Assembly (NCBI GenBank): GCA_009911365.1
Contig: QXXF01000003.1
Coordinates: 62,001-126,000, forward strand
Reading direction: 5' to 3'
Length of the DNA stretch: 64,000 nucleotides
DNA from: Clostridiales bacterium
Lineage (GTDB): Bacteria; Bacillota; Clostridia; Peptostreptococcales; Anaerovoracaceae
The translations under genes were made by a program, and so were the position numbers. Below the pieces are notes generated by a model. The model saw only the letters and a list, made by a program, of their open reading frames with translations, did not search any database and was not told the origin of the DNA. Shown here one piece after another: positions 24,735 to 32,701 of this stretch. The first letter of the stretch is position 1; each line of letters opens with the position of its first letter.

Positions 24735-25805
24735 TTATTTCACTTCCACGGTCCAGCCCATGGTGTCTTTTACAGCACCGGTCTGGATTCCATATAGAGT
24801 ATCGTACAGTTTTTGGGCAATAGGGCCGATGTCTCCATTATTGATGACCATCTTGTCGCCCTTGTAGCACAATTCGCCTACAGGAGAAATAACAGCAGCG
24901 GTTCCAGAAGCGAACATTTCCTGGAATTTCCCGTCTTTATGAGCCTGCACGATTTCATCAATGGTCAGCCTTCTTTCCGTGATCTTGATGCCTTCTTTTT
25001 TCAGCAGCGCGATGACCGAATCCCTGGTAATCCCCGGCAGGATCGTTCCGTCCAGCGGCGCAGTGATCACTTCATCGTCGATCACAAAGAACGCATTGGA
25101 GGTTCCGATCTCCTCCACGTATTTTCTTTCTACGCCATCCAGCCAGAGGATCTGCTCATAACCTTTGGCGTGGGCTTCTTCCTGAGCCTTGAGGCTGGCT
25201 GCGTAGTTGCCGCCGCACTTGGCTTCGCCGGTACCGCCAGCAGTGGCCCGGACATATTTGTCTTCCACGTAGATTTTTGTTGGAGCCAGACCACCTACAT
25301 AATATGGGCCTACCGGGCTGAGAATGATGATGAACTTATATGCGTTGGAACGTCTTACGCCTAAGAACGGTTCGTCTGCGATGATGAAAGGACGGATGTA
25401 CAGGGAAGTGCCTTCCTTCTGCGGGATCCAATCAGCGTCCACATGTACCAGTGCTTTGATGGCGGCCACGTACAGATCTTCATCAATGTGCGGGATACAG
25501 AGTCTGTCGTTGGTGCGGTTGGTCCTTCTGGCGTTCATGTCTGGCCTGAACAGCTGGATCTTTCCTTCCTTTGTTTTATAGGCCTTCAAACCTTCAAACA
25601 TTTCCTGGGCATAGTGGAACACAACAGCCGCAGGGTCCAAAGAAAGCGGTGCGTAAGGGACAATCCGTCCATCGTACCAACCTTCACCTTCTTCATATTC
25701 CATAATAAACATGTGGTCCGTGAAATCCACACCAAAACGGAGCTTGTCAGGATCCGGTTTGTTCTTCGGATTTTTTGTCTTTGTGATTGGAAATTCATAT
25801 TTCAT
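24735..25805 (-). CDS. ilvE: Branched-chain amino acid aminotransferase
   Basis: A 356-residue fold-type IV PLP aminotransferase of the class II BCAT group. Signatures are FHYAQEMFEGLKAYKTKEGKIQLFRPD, IRPFIIADEPFLGVR, YVRATAGGTGEAKCGGNYAASLKAQ (with the PLP lysine region) and VEEIGTSNAFFVIDD. It performs the last step of valine, leucine and isoleucine synthesis and the first step of their breakdown. ATG 25805 follows AAAAGGAGAACAGCAAA. It has its own sigma-A promoter with a palindrome in the spacer. It is separated from the ilvC-ilvD cluster but clearly belongs to the same pathway. Confidence 0.95.
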   Translation of the reverse strand: MKYEFPITKTKNPKNKPDPDKLRFGVDFTDHMFIMEYEEGEGWYDGRIVPYAPLSLDPAAVVFHYAQEMFEGLKAYKTKEGKIQLFRPDMNARRTNRTNDRLCIPHIDEDLYVAAIKALVHVDADWIPQKEGTSLYIRPFIIADEPFLGVRRSNAYKFIIILSPVGPYYVGGLAPTKIYVEDKYVRATAGGTGEAKCGGNYAASLKAQEEAHAKGYEQILWLDGVERKYVEEIGTSNAFFVIDDEVITAPLDGTILPGITRDSVIALLKKEGIKITERRLTIDEIVQAHKDGKFQEMFASGTAAVISPVGELCYKGDKMVINNGDIGPIAQKLYDTLYGIQTGAVKDTMGWTVEVK

Positions 25806-25836
25806 TTTGCTGTTCTCCTTTTCTCGTATATTTGAT

Positions 25837-25865
25837 ATCATAAAACACAAATTGTGTCATGTCAA
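25837..25865 (-). promoter_or_regulatory. ilvE promoter with an overlapping palindromic operator
   Basis: On the minus strand TTGACA (25865-25860), a 17-base spacer and TATGAT (25842-25837). The spacer contains the palindrome ACACAA-A-TTGTGT (25845-25857), placed to block RNA polymerase if bound by a repressor. The transcript start is about 27 bases before the start codon. Confidence 0.75.
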
Positions 25866-26000
25866 CAACTTTTATCTTTATTTTTTGGATAAATAAACAA
25901 ATTAGGCTGATCTTCCCTATGAGGACATTACCTGTTATAATGATAATACAGTTTAGGCGTTTTGAAAATAGAAAGTATGTAAAAAATGAAGGAAAATACC

Positions 26001-26705
26001 ATGAAGTTATGGAAAAAGATTTTGATTGTGCTCATGATTTTGGCTGTGGCGGGAATCATTGCTGTTTTCGGTGTCAACAAATACGTGATTGCTTCCACAG
26101 AAGATCAGATTCTCTGCAGCGTGGAAACAAGAGACAATCAGATTTCAAAAGAAACTTTGGACAAACTGCGAGAAAAGGACGCAGACTGCGTGCTGGTGTT
26201 GGGCGCGGCGGTGCGAAAGGACGGATCGCCCAGCTATATGCTGAAAGATCGTTTGGACGTAGGGATCCTGCTGTACAAAAAAGGCATTGCGCCAAAGCTG
26301 CTCCTTTCTGGTGACCATGGGCAGGTCCGTTACGATGAAGTGAATGCCATGAAGACTTATGCCCTGGAAGCGGGAGTGCCCATTGATGACATTTTTCTCG
26401 ATCATGCGGGCTTTTCCACTTATGAATCCGTGTATCGGGCAAAAGATATTTTCCAGGTGGAAAAGGCGATCATCGTGACTCAAGGTTATCACCAGCCCAG
26501 GGCTTTGTACGGATGCGATAAAATGGGAATCCAGGCCTGGGGCGCGGCAGCGGACCAAGTGAGATACAGGGGGCAGCACATGCGAGATCTGCGGGAAATC
26601 GCCGCCAGGGACAAAGATTTCGTAAAATGGATGCTCAAGCCAGAGCCCACCTACCTGGGGGAAGCCGTTCCCATCAGTGGCAGCGGCATCAAGAGCCAGG
26701 ATTAG
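26001..26705 (+). CDS. YdcF/SanA-like DUF218 membrane-anchored protein
   Basis: A 234-residue protein with an N-terminal membrane anchor (about residues 5-25) and an extracytoplasmic DUF218 domain. The domain markers are DCVLVLGAAVRKDGSPSYMLKDRL, KLLLSGDHG and IIVTQGYHQPRALYGCDKMGIQAWG; the 'D.LG' opening, 'SG' and late 'Q.yH..RA' segments are typical of SanA/YdcF proteins, which affect envelope integrity and vancomycin sensitivity in enterobacteria. ATG 26001 is preferred over 25986 because AAGGAAA is properly spaced before it. It is divergent from ilvE and only 12 bases before the AAA-ATPase-like gene, so the two may share a transcript. The biochemical role of the family is unresolved. Confidence 0.88.
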   Translation: MKLWKKILIVLMILAVAGIIAVFGVNKYVIASTEDQILCSVETRDNQISKETLDKLREKDADCVLVLGAAVRKDGSPSYMLKDRLDVGILLYKKGIAPKLLLSGDHGQVRYDEVNAMKTYALEAGVPIDDIFLDHAGFSTYESVYRAKDIFQVEKAIIVTQGYHQPRALYGCDKMGIQAWGAAADQVRYRGQHMRDLREIAARDKDFVKWMLKPEPTYLGEAVPISGSGIKSQD

Positions 26706-26717
26706 GAAAGGGGAAAA

Positions 26718-28448
26718 ATGAGGGAAGGGGCGAGTCAAATGGATCAAAGAAAGAGAAAAGGAATTCCGATTGGACATGAAGATTTTAAGCGGATCATTAA
26801 TGAAGATTGCTATTTTGTGGACAAAACACTGCTGATCGAGGAACTCCTAGAATCGAAAGCGCAGACTACGCTTCTGACCAGGCCAAGGCGGTTCGGGAAG
26901 ACCCTGAATCTTTCCATGCTGCGCAGGTTCTTTGAAGACGAGCGGACACAGCGGGGAGAACGGATTGATAACAGTGGTTTGTTCAACGGTCTGGCCATCA
27001 GCCGGTGCGGGGAAGATGTCTTGCGGCATCAGGGACAGTACCCTGTGATCAGCTTATCATTGAAATCAGCGAAACAGCCGAACTATGATATGGCACATGG
27101 ATGCCTGATTGATGCGGTTATCAAAGAATTCCAGCGCCATGCTTATGTGCTGGAAATGGAAATGCCCCAGAGAAGCAGGGAAAGTTTGGAACGCATTCTT
27201 TTGGGAAAGGGAAAGCCGGAAGAATACGCCACGGCACTGGCGTTTTTATCAGAATGCCTTGCGAAATATCATGGCAAGAACGTGATCATTCTCATTGATG
27301 AGTATGATGTGCCCTTGGAAAATGCCTATTTTGAGGACTTTTATGATCAGATGATCAAATTTGTTCGATCTCTGTTGGAATCGGCCCTAAAGACCAACCC
27401 ATATCTGGAATGGGGCATCATCACCGGGTGTCTTTGGATCAGCAGAGAGAGCATTTTTACGGGACTGAACAATCTGGAGATCCACTCTGTGATTAGTGCT
27501 TACTATAGCGACAAATTTGGCTTCACAGAGGAGGAAGCCAAGGAACTATTGGCATATTACGGCCTTTCCGCAAAATATGGGGAACTAAAGGACTGGTATG
27601 ATGGCTACTGGTTCGGAAAGGCGGAGATCTACAATCCGTGGAGCATCCTCAACTATGTGAAGCAGGCCATAGCGGATGCAGAGGCCTTTCCGCGGCTATA
27701 TTGGTCCAACACCTCATCCAACAGCATCGTGCGGGAGATGGTGGAAAACGCAGATGCGGAGACCCGGGCGGAATTAGAAATCCTCATAGACGGAGGTGTC
27801 ATAGAGAAACCGGTTCATGAGGAAATCACCTATGGGGATATCCATACGGCCAAGGACAACCTGTGGAACTTCCTGTTCTTCACAGGATATCTGAAAGCAG
27901 GAAAGCAGCGACAGGAAGGAGAGGAAATTTATCTGCAACTATCGATTCCCAACAGAGAGATCAAGTCTGTTTATAGGAATTCCATTATGAACTGGTTTGA
28001 TCACAAGATCCAGACACTGGACCGCAGTTTGCTGATCAAAGCATTAGAGGAGGGGGACTGCCGGTCAGCGGAAGCTTTCCTTTCAAAGCAGCTCATGGAC
28101 ACCATCAGTTGCTTCGATTATGCAGAAAATTATTATCACGGCTTTCTTGCGGGCCTTTTGAAAAACACGGGAGATTATCAGATCCTTTCAAATCGGGAAA
28201 GCGGCACTGGCAGACCGGATCTTCTGTTAAAGACCCGATATATTCGCAATGGAAAGGTGATGATCCTGGAGTTAAAAGTGGCGGATCGTTTCCAGAACAT
28301 GGAGCGATGCTGCCAGCAGGTGCTGGAACAAATCGAAGAAAGAAAATACGAAGCAGCCGTGCGGGAAGAGGGATATGAAGATATCCGCAAATACGGGATC
28401 TGCTTTTTCAAGAAAGAATGTTTGATGATGGAGCAGCGTGAACGATGA
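26718..28448 (+). CDS. AAA-ATPase-like protein with C-terminal PD-(D/E)XK nuclease-like domain
   Basis: An intact 576-residue member of a family found in many copies in gut Firmicutes. The N-terminal AAA-ATPase-like domain (about residues 10-290) has the opening IPIGHEDFKRIINEDCYFVDKTLLIEELLE, P-loop TRPRRFGKTLNLSML, Walker B-like VIILIDEYDVPLE and GIITGCLWISRESIFTGLNNLE. The C-terminal part has YHGFLAGLL, ILSNRESGTGRPDLLL and MILELKVA, the D-x(n)-E-x-K pattern of a nuclease core. Two start codons are possible (26718 and 26739), each with a purine-rich upstream stretch. The broken copy at 21589-23182 is a diverged paralogue. The cellular role is unknown; DNA transactions or defence have been proposed only by fold. 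Confidence 0.85.
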   Translation: MREGASQMDQRKRKGIPIGHEDFKRIINEDCYFVDKTLLIEELLESKAQTTLLTRPRRFGKTLNLSMLRRFFEDERTQRGERIDNSGLFNGLAISRCGEDVLRHQGQYPVISLSLKSAKQPNYDMAHGCLIDAVIKEFQRHAYVLEMEMPQRSRESLERILLGKGKPEEYATALAFLSECLAKYHGKNVIILIDEYDVPLENAYFEDFYDQMIKFVRSLLESALKTNPYLEWGIITGCLWISRESIFTGLNNLEIHSVISAYYSDKFGFTEEEAKELLAYYGLSAKYGELKDWYDGYWFGKAEIYNPWSILNYVKQAIADAEAFPRLYWSNTSSNSIVREMVENADAETRAELEILIDGGVIEKPVHEEITYGDIHTAKDNLWNFLFFTGYLKAGKQRQEGEEIYLQLSIPNREIKSVYRNSIMNWFDHKIQTLDRSLLIKALEEGDCRSAEAFLSKQLMDTISCFDYAENYYHGFLAGLLKNTGDYQILSNRESGTGRPDLLLKTRYIRNGKVMILELKVADRFQNMERCCQQVLEQIEERKYEAAVREEGYEDIRKYGICFFKKECLMMEQRER

Positions 28449-28460
28449 AGGTAGCTGTAA

Positions 28461-28487
28461 TTGTGCTCTTTGCGGGAAAGAGCACAA
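28461..28487. repeat. Perfect 11-bp inverted repeat
   Basis: TTGTGCTCTTT (28461-28471) and AAAGAGCACAA (28477-28487) pair around a GCGGG loop. No T-run follows. It lies between the AAA-ATPase-like gene and the aminotransferase gene, 15 bases before the ribosome binding site, and could be a leader hairpin or operator. Confidence 0.55.
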
Positions 28488-28517
28488 AGATAGATGATTT
28501 ACGAAAGGAGTATAACA

Positions 28518-29639
28518 ATGAAGATCAAAACATTTAAAGTAGAACAATGGATGGGCGAGTTTGAAAATGACGCAGTGTATAATCTGGGGGAAACATGCAT
28601 TGACTCTTTGACCGTTAAAGAACTTCTTGCGCTCTGCGGAAAAAACGTGCCAGAATACATGGCGCAGCTGGCAGAACTGAGATTGACTTATAGCCATATC
28701 TTTGGCTCACCAGAGTTTACCGCAGGGGTGGCGGGTTTGTATGAAAACGTCCTGCCAGAGCAGGTGCTGCCTACTCACGGAGCGGTAGGCGCCAATCACC
28801 AGGTGATTATGACGCTGATCGAACCGCAGGATAACATGGTGTCCGTAATGCCTACATACCAGCAGCATTATTCGATCCCAGAATCCGTTGGGGCGGAAGT
28901 GCAGATCCTGCAGTTAAGGAAAGAAAACGATTATCTGCCGGATTTGGACGAACTGCGGAGTCTGGTGGATAAAAACACGAAAATGATTACTATCAACAAT
29001 CCAAACAACCCTACTGGCTCGTGGATTCCGGAAGAGTGCCTGCGGGAAATTGCGCAGATCGCTGAAAAAGTCGGCGCATATGTGCTGTCAGACGAAGTAT
29101 ACCGGGGTATTTCCGAGGATGGCAGCTATATGAAGTCCATCGTTGATCTCTACGAGAAAGGCCTTTCCGTGGGAAGCATGTCAAAGGCTTTTTCCCTGGC
29201 AGGCTTGAGAATGGGGTGGGTCGTCACTCGTGACAAAGAAGCCATGGAGCGAATGAGAGAGCGCAGAGACTATGATACTATCAGCTGCGGCGTGATCGAT
29301 GATTGGCTTGCGGCTCTGGCCTTGGCAAACAAAGAAAAGATTTTTGAAAGAAACAGAAAAATTCTGCTCCAAAACCGGCAGATCTTAGATCAATGGGTGC
29401 GGGAAACGCCAGAAGTCAGCTATGTGCGCCCTGTGGCGGGAACCACTGCGCTGGTATATTACGACAAAGACACGCCATCTTATGATCTGTGCGTTGATCT
29501 GTTGCGCGAAAAAGGCGTTCTGTTCACGCCAGGCTCTTGCTTTGAAATGGAAGGCGCGGTGCGCATTGGCTACGCCTTTGACTCTAAGACGCTCAAAGAG
29601 GGCCTGGATCGATTCGCAGCGTATTTGCGGCAGAAATAA
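28518..29639 (+). CDS. Class I/II PLP-dependent aminotransferase
   Basis: A 373-residue fold-type I aminotransferase. Family motifs include NNPNNPTGSWI with the substrate-carboxylate Asn region, LSDEVYRGI (Asp and Tyr that hold PLP) and SMSKAFSLAGLRMGW with the PLP-binding Lys. The C-terminal domain ends GAVRIGYAFDSKTLKEGLDRF, carrying the conserved Arg. ATG 28518 follows GAAAGGAGTATAACA. It could act on aspartate, aromatic or more exotic amino acids; the sequence is closest in plan to small-molecule aminotransferases such as the VioD-like group, but I cannot assign a substrate. It stands alone before the MATE gene, which has its own promoter. Confidence 0.88.
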   Translation: MKIKTFKVEQWMGEFENDAVYNLGETCIDSLTVKELLALCGKNVPEYMAQLAELRLTYSHIFGSPEFTAGVAGLYENVLPEQVLPTHGAVGANHQVIMTLIEPQDNMVSVMPTYQQHYSIPESVGAEVQILQLRKENDYLPDLDELRSLVDKNTKMITINNPNNPTGSWIPEECLREIAQIAEKVGAYVLSDEVYRGISEDGSYMKSIVDLYEKGLSVGSMSKAFSLAGLRMGWVVTRDKEAMERMRERRDYDTISCGVIDDWLAALALANKEKIFERNRKILLQNRQILDQWVRETPEVSYVRPVAGTTALVYYDKDTPSYDLCVDLLREKGVLFTPGSCFEMEGAVRIGYAFDSKTLKEGLDRFAAYLRQK

Positions 29640-29658
29640 AGAAAATGAATTGCAAAAC

Positions 29659-29687
29659 TTGACTCAGATAATCAATTGTGATAAGAT
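29659..29687 (+). promoter_or_regulatory. Sigma-A promoter of the MATE gene leader
   Basis: TTGACT (29659-29664), a 17-base spacer and TAAGAT (29682-29687). The predicted start is near 29694, giving a leader of about 107 bases before the start codon at 29801. Confidence 0.75.
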
Positions 29688-29693
29688 TGCTTG

Positions 29694-29780
29694 TAATTGA
29701 ATAGAACTAGTGAGGCGTTCGGAAGTTACCCCTGTGGTACGGTTTTTGCTGTATGGTAGCTTTTAGAACGCCTTTTGTTT
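29694..29780 (+). promoter_or_regulatory. Candidate guanidine-IV (mepA-motif) riboswitch with terminator
   Basis: The leader of a MATE-family pump gene contains a three-tier hairpin: AGGCGTTC/GAACGCCT (29713-29720 with 29766-29773), AAGTTACC/GGTAGCTT (29723-29730 with 29755-29762, one wobble), then a loop containing CCCCTGTGGTACGG. TTTTGTTT follows, so it can act as an intrinsic terminator. Guanidine-IV riboswitches were first seen as the mepA motif ahead of MATE genes in Firmicutes and have this size and position. The assignment rests on architecture and context; the consensus was not searched. Confidence 0.55.
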
Positions 29781-29800
29781 AAAAAAAGCTGGAGGAAAAA

Positions 29801-31135
29801 ATGGAAAACAACAAATTGACACAAGGAAGCATTGCGAAATCTTTAGTCATTTTTACGGTTCCCTTGATATTGAGCGGCATGTTCCAGCAGATTTTCAATT
29901 GGGTAGATGCGTTTATCGTTGGAAACGTAGAGGGCGAATTGGCTCTAGCGGGGATTGGAGCGACAACTACCATTTATCATTTGTTTGTGACAGTGATCGT
30001 TGGCTTCACATCAGGGCTCTCTGTGCTGGCAGCGCAAAAATTCGGCATGGGCGAGGAAAAAACGCTGAAAAGCATTTTAGGGAGCTTCAACATATTGCTA
30101 ACAAGTGTTTTTGGCGTGATCGCCGCTCTGGGAATCGTGTTTACGGATCAAGTTTTAATGATTCTAGATACGCCTGCCAATATTTTTGAAGTCGCAGGAG
30201 AATATATGCGATTACTATTGATCGGCGTGCCTTTTTTAGCCATATATAATACATACGCCGCTGTGCTCAGAGGCGTGGGAAACAGCCGTGCGCCATTTCT
30301 GGCTGTGATCGTCTGCTCAGTGGTCAACGCTCTGCTCGATGTCCTTTTGGTAATCGTTTTCCCCTTTGGCGCAGCAGGAGCGGCGGCTGCCACAGCTATT
30401 TCTCAGATTGCGATGGCAGCGTTTATTGTGATATATACCATTAGAAAATATCCTATCCTTTGCTTTCGTATGAACAAGGAAATCATGGATCAGGCAGTGA
30501 TCGCACAAGGGATGAGATTTGGCATGCCTCCTGCGATACAGATGGGGATCACGTCTGTGGGAAACATTGTGCTCCAGAGATTCATGAATGGCTTTGGAGA
30601 ACAGGTGGTGGCTGCGATCACCACGGCTTATCGAGTGGACACGGTCATTATCCTTCCCATCGTGAATTTTGGTTCCGGGATCGCCACGATTGTCGCCCAA
30701 AACATAGGAGCGGGTCAGCCACTGCGGGCCAAGAAAGTGTTAAGAACAGGCGCAGTGATGATGGCTCTGATTTCTGTGTGCCTCACGGCCTTTGTTATTG
30801 CGTTCGGCGGCGATCTGATCAAAATGTTTGGATTGACTTCTGAACCAGTGGAAATCGGAAAAGCCTTTTTTTACAGGCTAGCGAGCTTTTATATTGTATA
30901 TGGTTTGGCAATGGCGGTGCGAGGCTATTTGGAAGGGCTGGGCGACATGCTGTTTTCCAGCGTCGCGGGTGTCTCGGCTCTGGTCGTTAGGATCATAGCT
31001 TCGTATCTGCTGGTGGGCTGGTTCCATAGCATGGTCATCGCCTATGCAGAGGCGTTTTCCTGGGTCATGTTGCTGGGTCTGTATGTTTGGCGCTATTTTT
31101 GGATCGACCGAGGGCATAAGTCGCAAAAGGCTTGA
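29801..31135 (+). CDS. MATE family efflux transporter
   Basis: A 444-residue MATE (MepA/NorM-like) drug/sodium antiporter with twelve predicted helices. The opening GSIAKSLVIFTVPLILSGMFQQIFNWVDAFIVGNVEGELALAGIGATT is diagnostic, as are the mid-protein GVGNSRAPFLAVIVCSVVNALLDVLLVI and the second-half repeat PPAIQMGITSVGNIVLQRFMNGFGEQVVAA. ATG 29801 follows AGCTGGAGGAAAAA. It has its own promoter and a structured leader that looks like a guanidine-IV riboswitch. If so, it would export guanidinium or related cations. A terminator-like hairpin lies about 110 bases downstream. Confidence 0.94.
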   Translation: MENNKLTQGSIAKSLVIFTVPLILSGMFQQIFNWVDAFIVGNVEGELALAGIGATTTIYHLFVTVIVGFTSGLSVLAAQKFGMGEEKTLKSILGSFNILLTSVFGVIAALGIVFTDQVLMILDTPANIFEVAGEYMRLLLIGVPFLAIYNTYAAVLRGVGNSRAPFLAVIVCSVVNALLDVLLVIVFPFGAAGAAAATAISQIAMAAFIVIYTIRKYPILCFRMNKEIMDQAVIAQGMRFGMPPAIQMGITSVGNIVLQRFMNGFGEQVVAAITTAYRVDTVIILPIVNFGSGIATIVAQNIGAGQPLRAKKVLRTGAVMMALISVCLTAFVIAFGGDLIKMFGLTSEPVEIGKAFFYRLASFYIVYGLAMAVRGYLEGLGDMLFSSVAGVSALVVRIIASYLLVGWFHSMVIAYAEAFSWVMLLGLYVWRYFWIDRGHKSQKA

Positions 31136-31169
31136 CTGGCATGTCTATGTCTTTGTCGAAAAATCCCTC

Positions 31170-31198
31170 TTGCCTTTTCCCTTCCTATTGCATATAAT
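31170..31198 (+). promoter_or_regulatory. Sigma-A promoter of an orphan small RNA cassette
   Basis: TTGCCT (31170-31175), a 17-base spacer and a perfect TATAAT (31193-31198), with no plus-strand gene downstream. Confidence 0.6.
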
Positions 31199-31204
31199 AA
31201 AGAG

Positions 31205-31290
31205 CAAGAATGCTGGAACCGTTGAAAACGGTTAGCCTGATGCGTAAAAAGTACCACACCAATGGCTTCGGAGTCGGTTACTTTTTCATG
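31205..31290 (+). ncRNA. Candidate small RNA between convergent genes
   Basis: From the promoter at 31170-31198 a transcript of about 86 bases would contain the perfect hairpin AACCGTT-GAA-AACGGTT (31217-31233) and end in a terminator: AAAAAGTACC (31246-31255) pairs with GGTTACTTTTT (31276-31286) with one bulge. The next gene is on the opposite strand, so the cassette has no downstream reading frame. It may be a small RNA or simply the MATE terminator with a chance promoter. Confidence 0.45.
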
Positions 31291-31380
31291 CACTCAATCA
31301 AAACTGCTGTAAGGATATCTACATAATTTTCCTAAAGAGAATTTTTGACAAATTTTGCGTTGCCTTTTTCCACTAAACAA

Positions 31381-32670
31381 TCAAAGCCCTGCAATGGGAA
31401 TCAACACAGTAACAGAAAACGTTGCTTTGTCCCAAGAAATATCCATGACTCCATCATACCGCCGAACCATGGTCTCCACGCTTCGCAGGCCAAATCCGTG
31501 AGCGTCTTTTTCTTTTTTCCTAGTCCAGAATTTCCCACCTGACTCTGAGACCGGCATTGCCTTGCTGTTTTCGATCCAGTAGCTGAAATGCCCGTCCGCA
31601 CAGCGTGATTTCAGCAAGATCCGCCGCTGAGCAGGTTCCGGCACACCCTGGCAGGCTTCGATCGCATTGTCCAGAGTGTTGGCGGCCAGAGCACAGAGAC
31701 TGACATCATCGATCCCCATATCCTGGCCTGCTTCCACATGAAACTCGCACTGGATCTCAACGGACCGAGCCAGCTGATATTTTGCGTTCAGCACTGCGTT
31801 CAAAACAGGATGCTGGCAGAAAACTAAGGTTTCTGAATGAAGCTGGCCGGACAGATCCGCAAGATAGGCCTGAGCATGGTGAGTTTGGCCGTTTTTCAGC
31901 AAGGTCCTGGCCACGGCCAGATGGTTTTTCATATCATGCTTCAGATGCCGGGTCTCCGCCTGGCTAGCCCCCAATTCCTCATAATAAGCCTTCTGTGATT
32001 TCAAGAGTTCTGCTTCCATTGCGTCACGAGTGCTCTGTGCGATATAAACGCACAAGCGGCATATACCAATATTCGCCAGGATACAAGCGGCGCAGGCCGG
32101 ATAAATGGTATAGGAATGATCCGTGTCCACCTGGTAGATGAGGGTGATAATCCCGAAAAAGGTAGTCAGGCAGATTAGGTCGATCATCGGCCACATCTTT
32201 CGGGGAAACAGCAGGGATTTGTCAGAAAAAAACCCTTGCGCCAGCCGATAAACTAGGATCCATGACAGCAGGCGCAGTACCATGGTACCTGTATGGAGGG
32301 CAAGCTCGCCGCCTGGAGTCATATTCCCATGAAACACATAGAGCCAGCAGAGGAAGCCAAGATCTTCTGTTAAATAAGAGAGCGCTGCGTGGATTGGGTA
32401 TAGCAAAAGCACAGAAGACAATTTCACCAGCGCGTCATCCGTGTAGGCTAAGAACACCGCCAACAACAGAAGCACCAAAGTGGACAGCGTCCCGGTCACT
32501 TCCTCCGAGTAGATCCGGGGTCCAAAAGAGAAGCACAAAGCCAGAATCACCAAAATTCGACTCCAAATATATGGACGGAAATTCAGACGTTTCTTCAATA
32601 GCAAATAGACGATGTAGGCGCAGGAAAGAGCAATGAGAAAATTGATAGAAAACTCTAGGTAAAACAGCAT
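31381..32670 (-). CDS. GHKL-domain sensor histidine kinase (AgrC-like)
   Basis: A 429-residue kinase. The N-terminal 215 residues form about six to seven membrane helices without a large extracellular domain. The cytoplasmic part has the histidine motif ETRHLKHDMKNHLAVARTLL and the GHKL ATPase boxes LAANTLDNAIEACQ and GHGFGLRSVETMV-like KDAHGFGLRSVETMVRRYDG. This is the plan of AgrC and other peptide-pheromone sensors. ATG 32670 follows GGGAGGAACCCC. It lies 31 bases behind the LytTR response regulator gene in the same direction. No agrB or agrD gene is visible nearby, so the ligand is unknown; the divergent BceAB-like transporter suggests an antimicrobial peptide or envelope signal. Confidence 0.93.
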   Translation of the reverse strand: MLFYLEFSINFLIALSCAYIVYLLLKKRLNFRPYIWSRILVILALCFSFGPRIYSEEVTGTLSTLVLLLLAVFLAYTDDALVKLSSVLLLYPIHAALSYLTEDLGFLCWLYVFHGNMTPGGELALHTGTMVLRLLSWILVYRLAQGFFSDKSLLFPRKMWPMIDLICLTTFFGIITLIYQVDTDHSYTIYPACAACILANIGICRLCVYIAQSTRDAMEAELLKSQKAYYEELGASQAETRHLKHDMKNHLAVARTLLKNGQTHHAQAYLADLSGQLHSETLVFCQHPVLNAVLNAKYQLARSVEIQCEFHVEAGQDMGIDDVSLCALAANTLDNAIEACQGVPEPAQRRILLKSRCADGHFSYWIENSKAMPVSESGGKFWTRKKEKDAHGFGLRSVETMVRRYDGVMDISWDKATFSVTVLIPIAGL

Positions 32671-32701
32671 GGGGTTCCTCCCTTTTTCTCGCATTGGCTG
32701 G

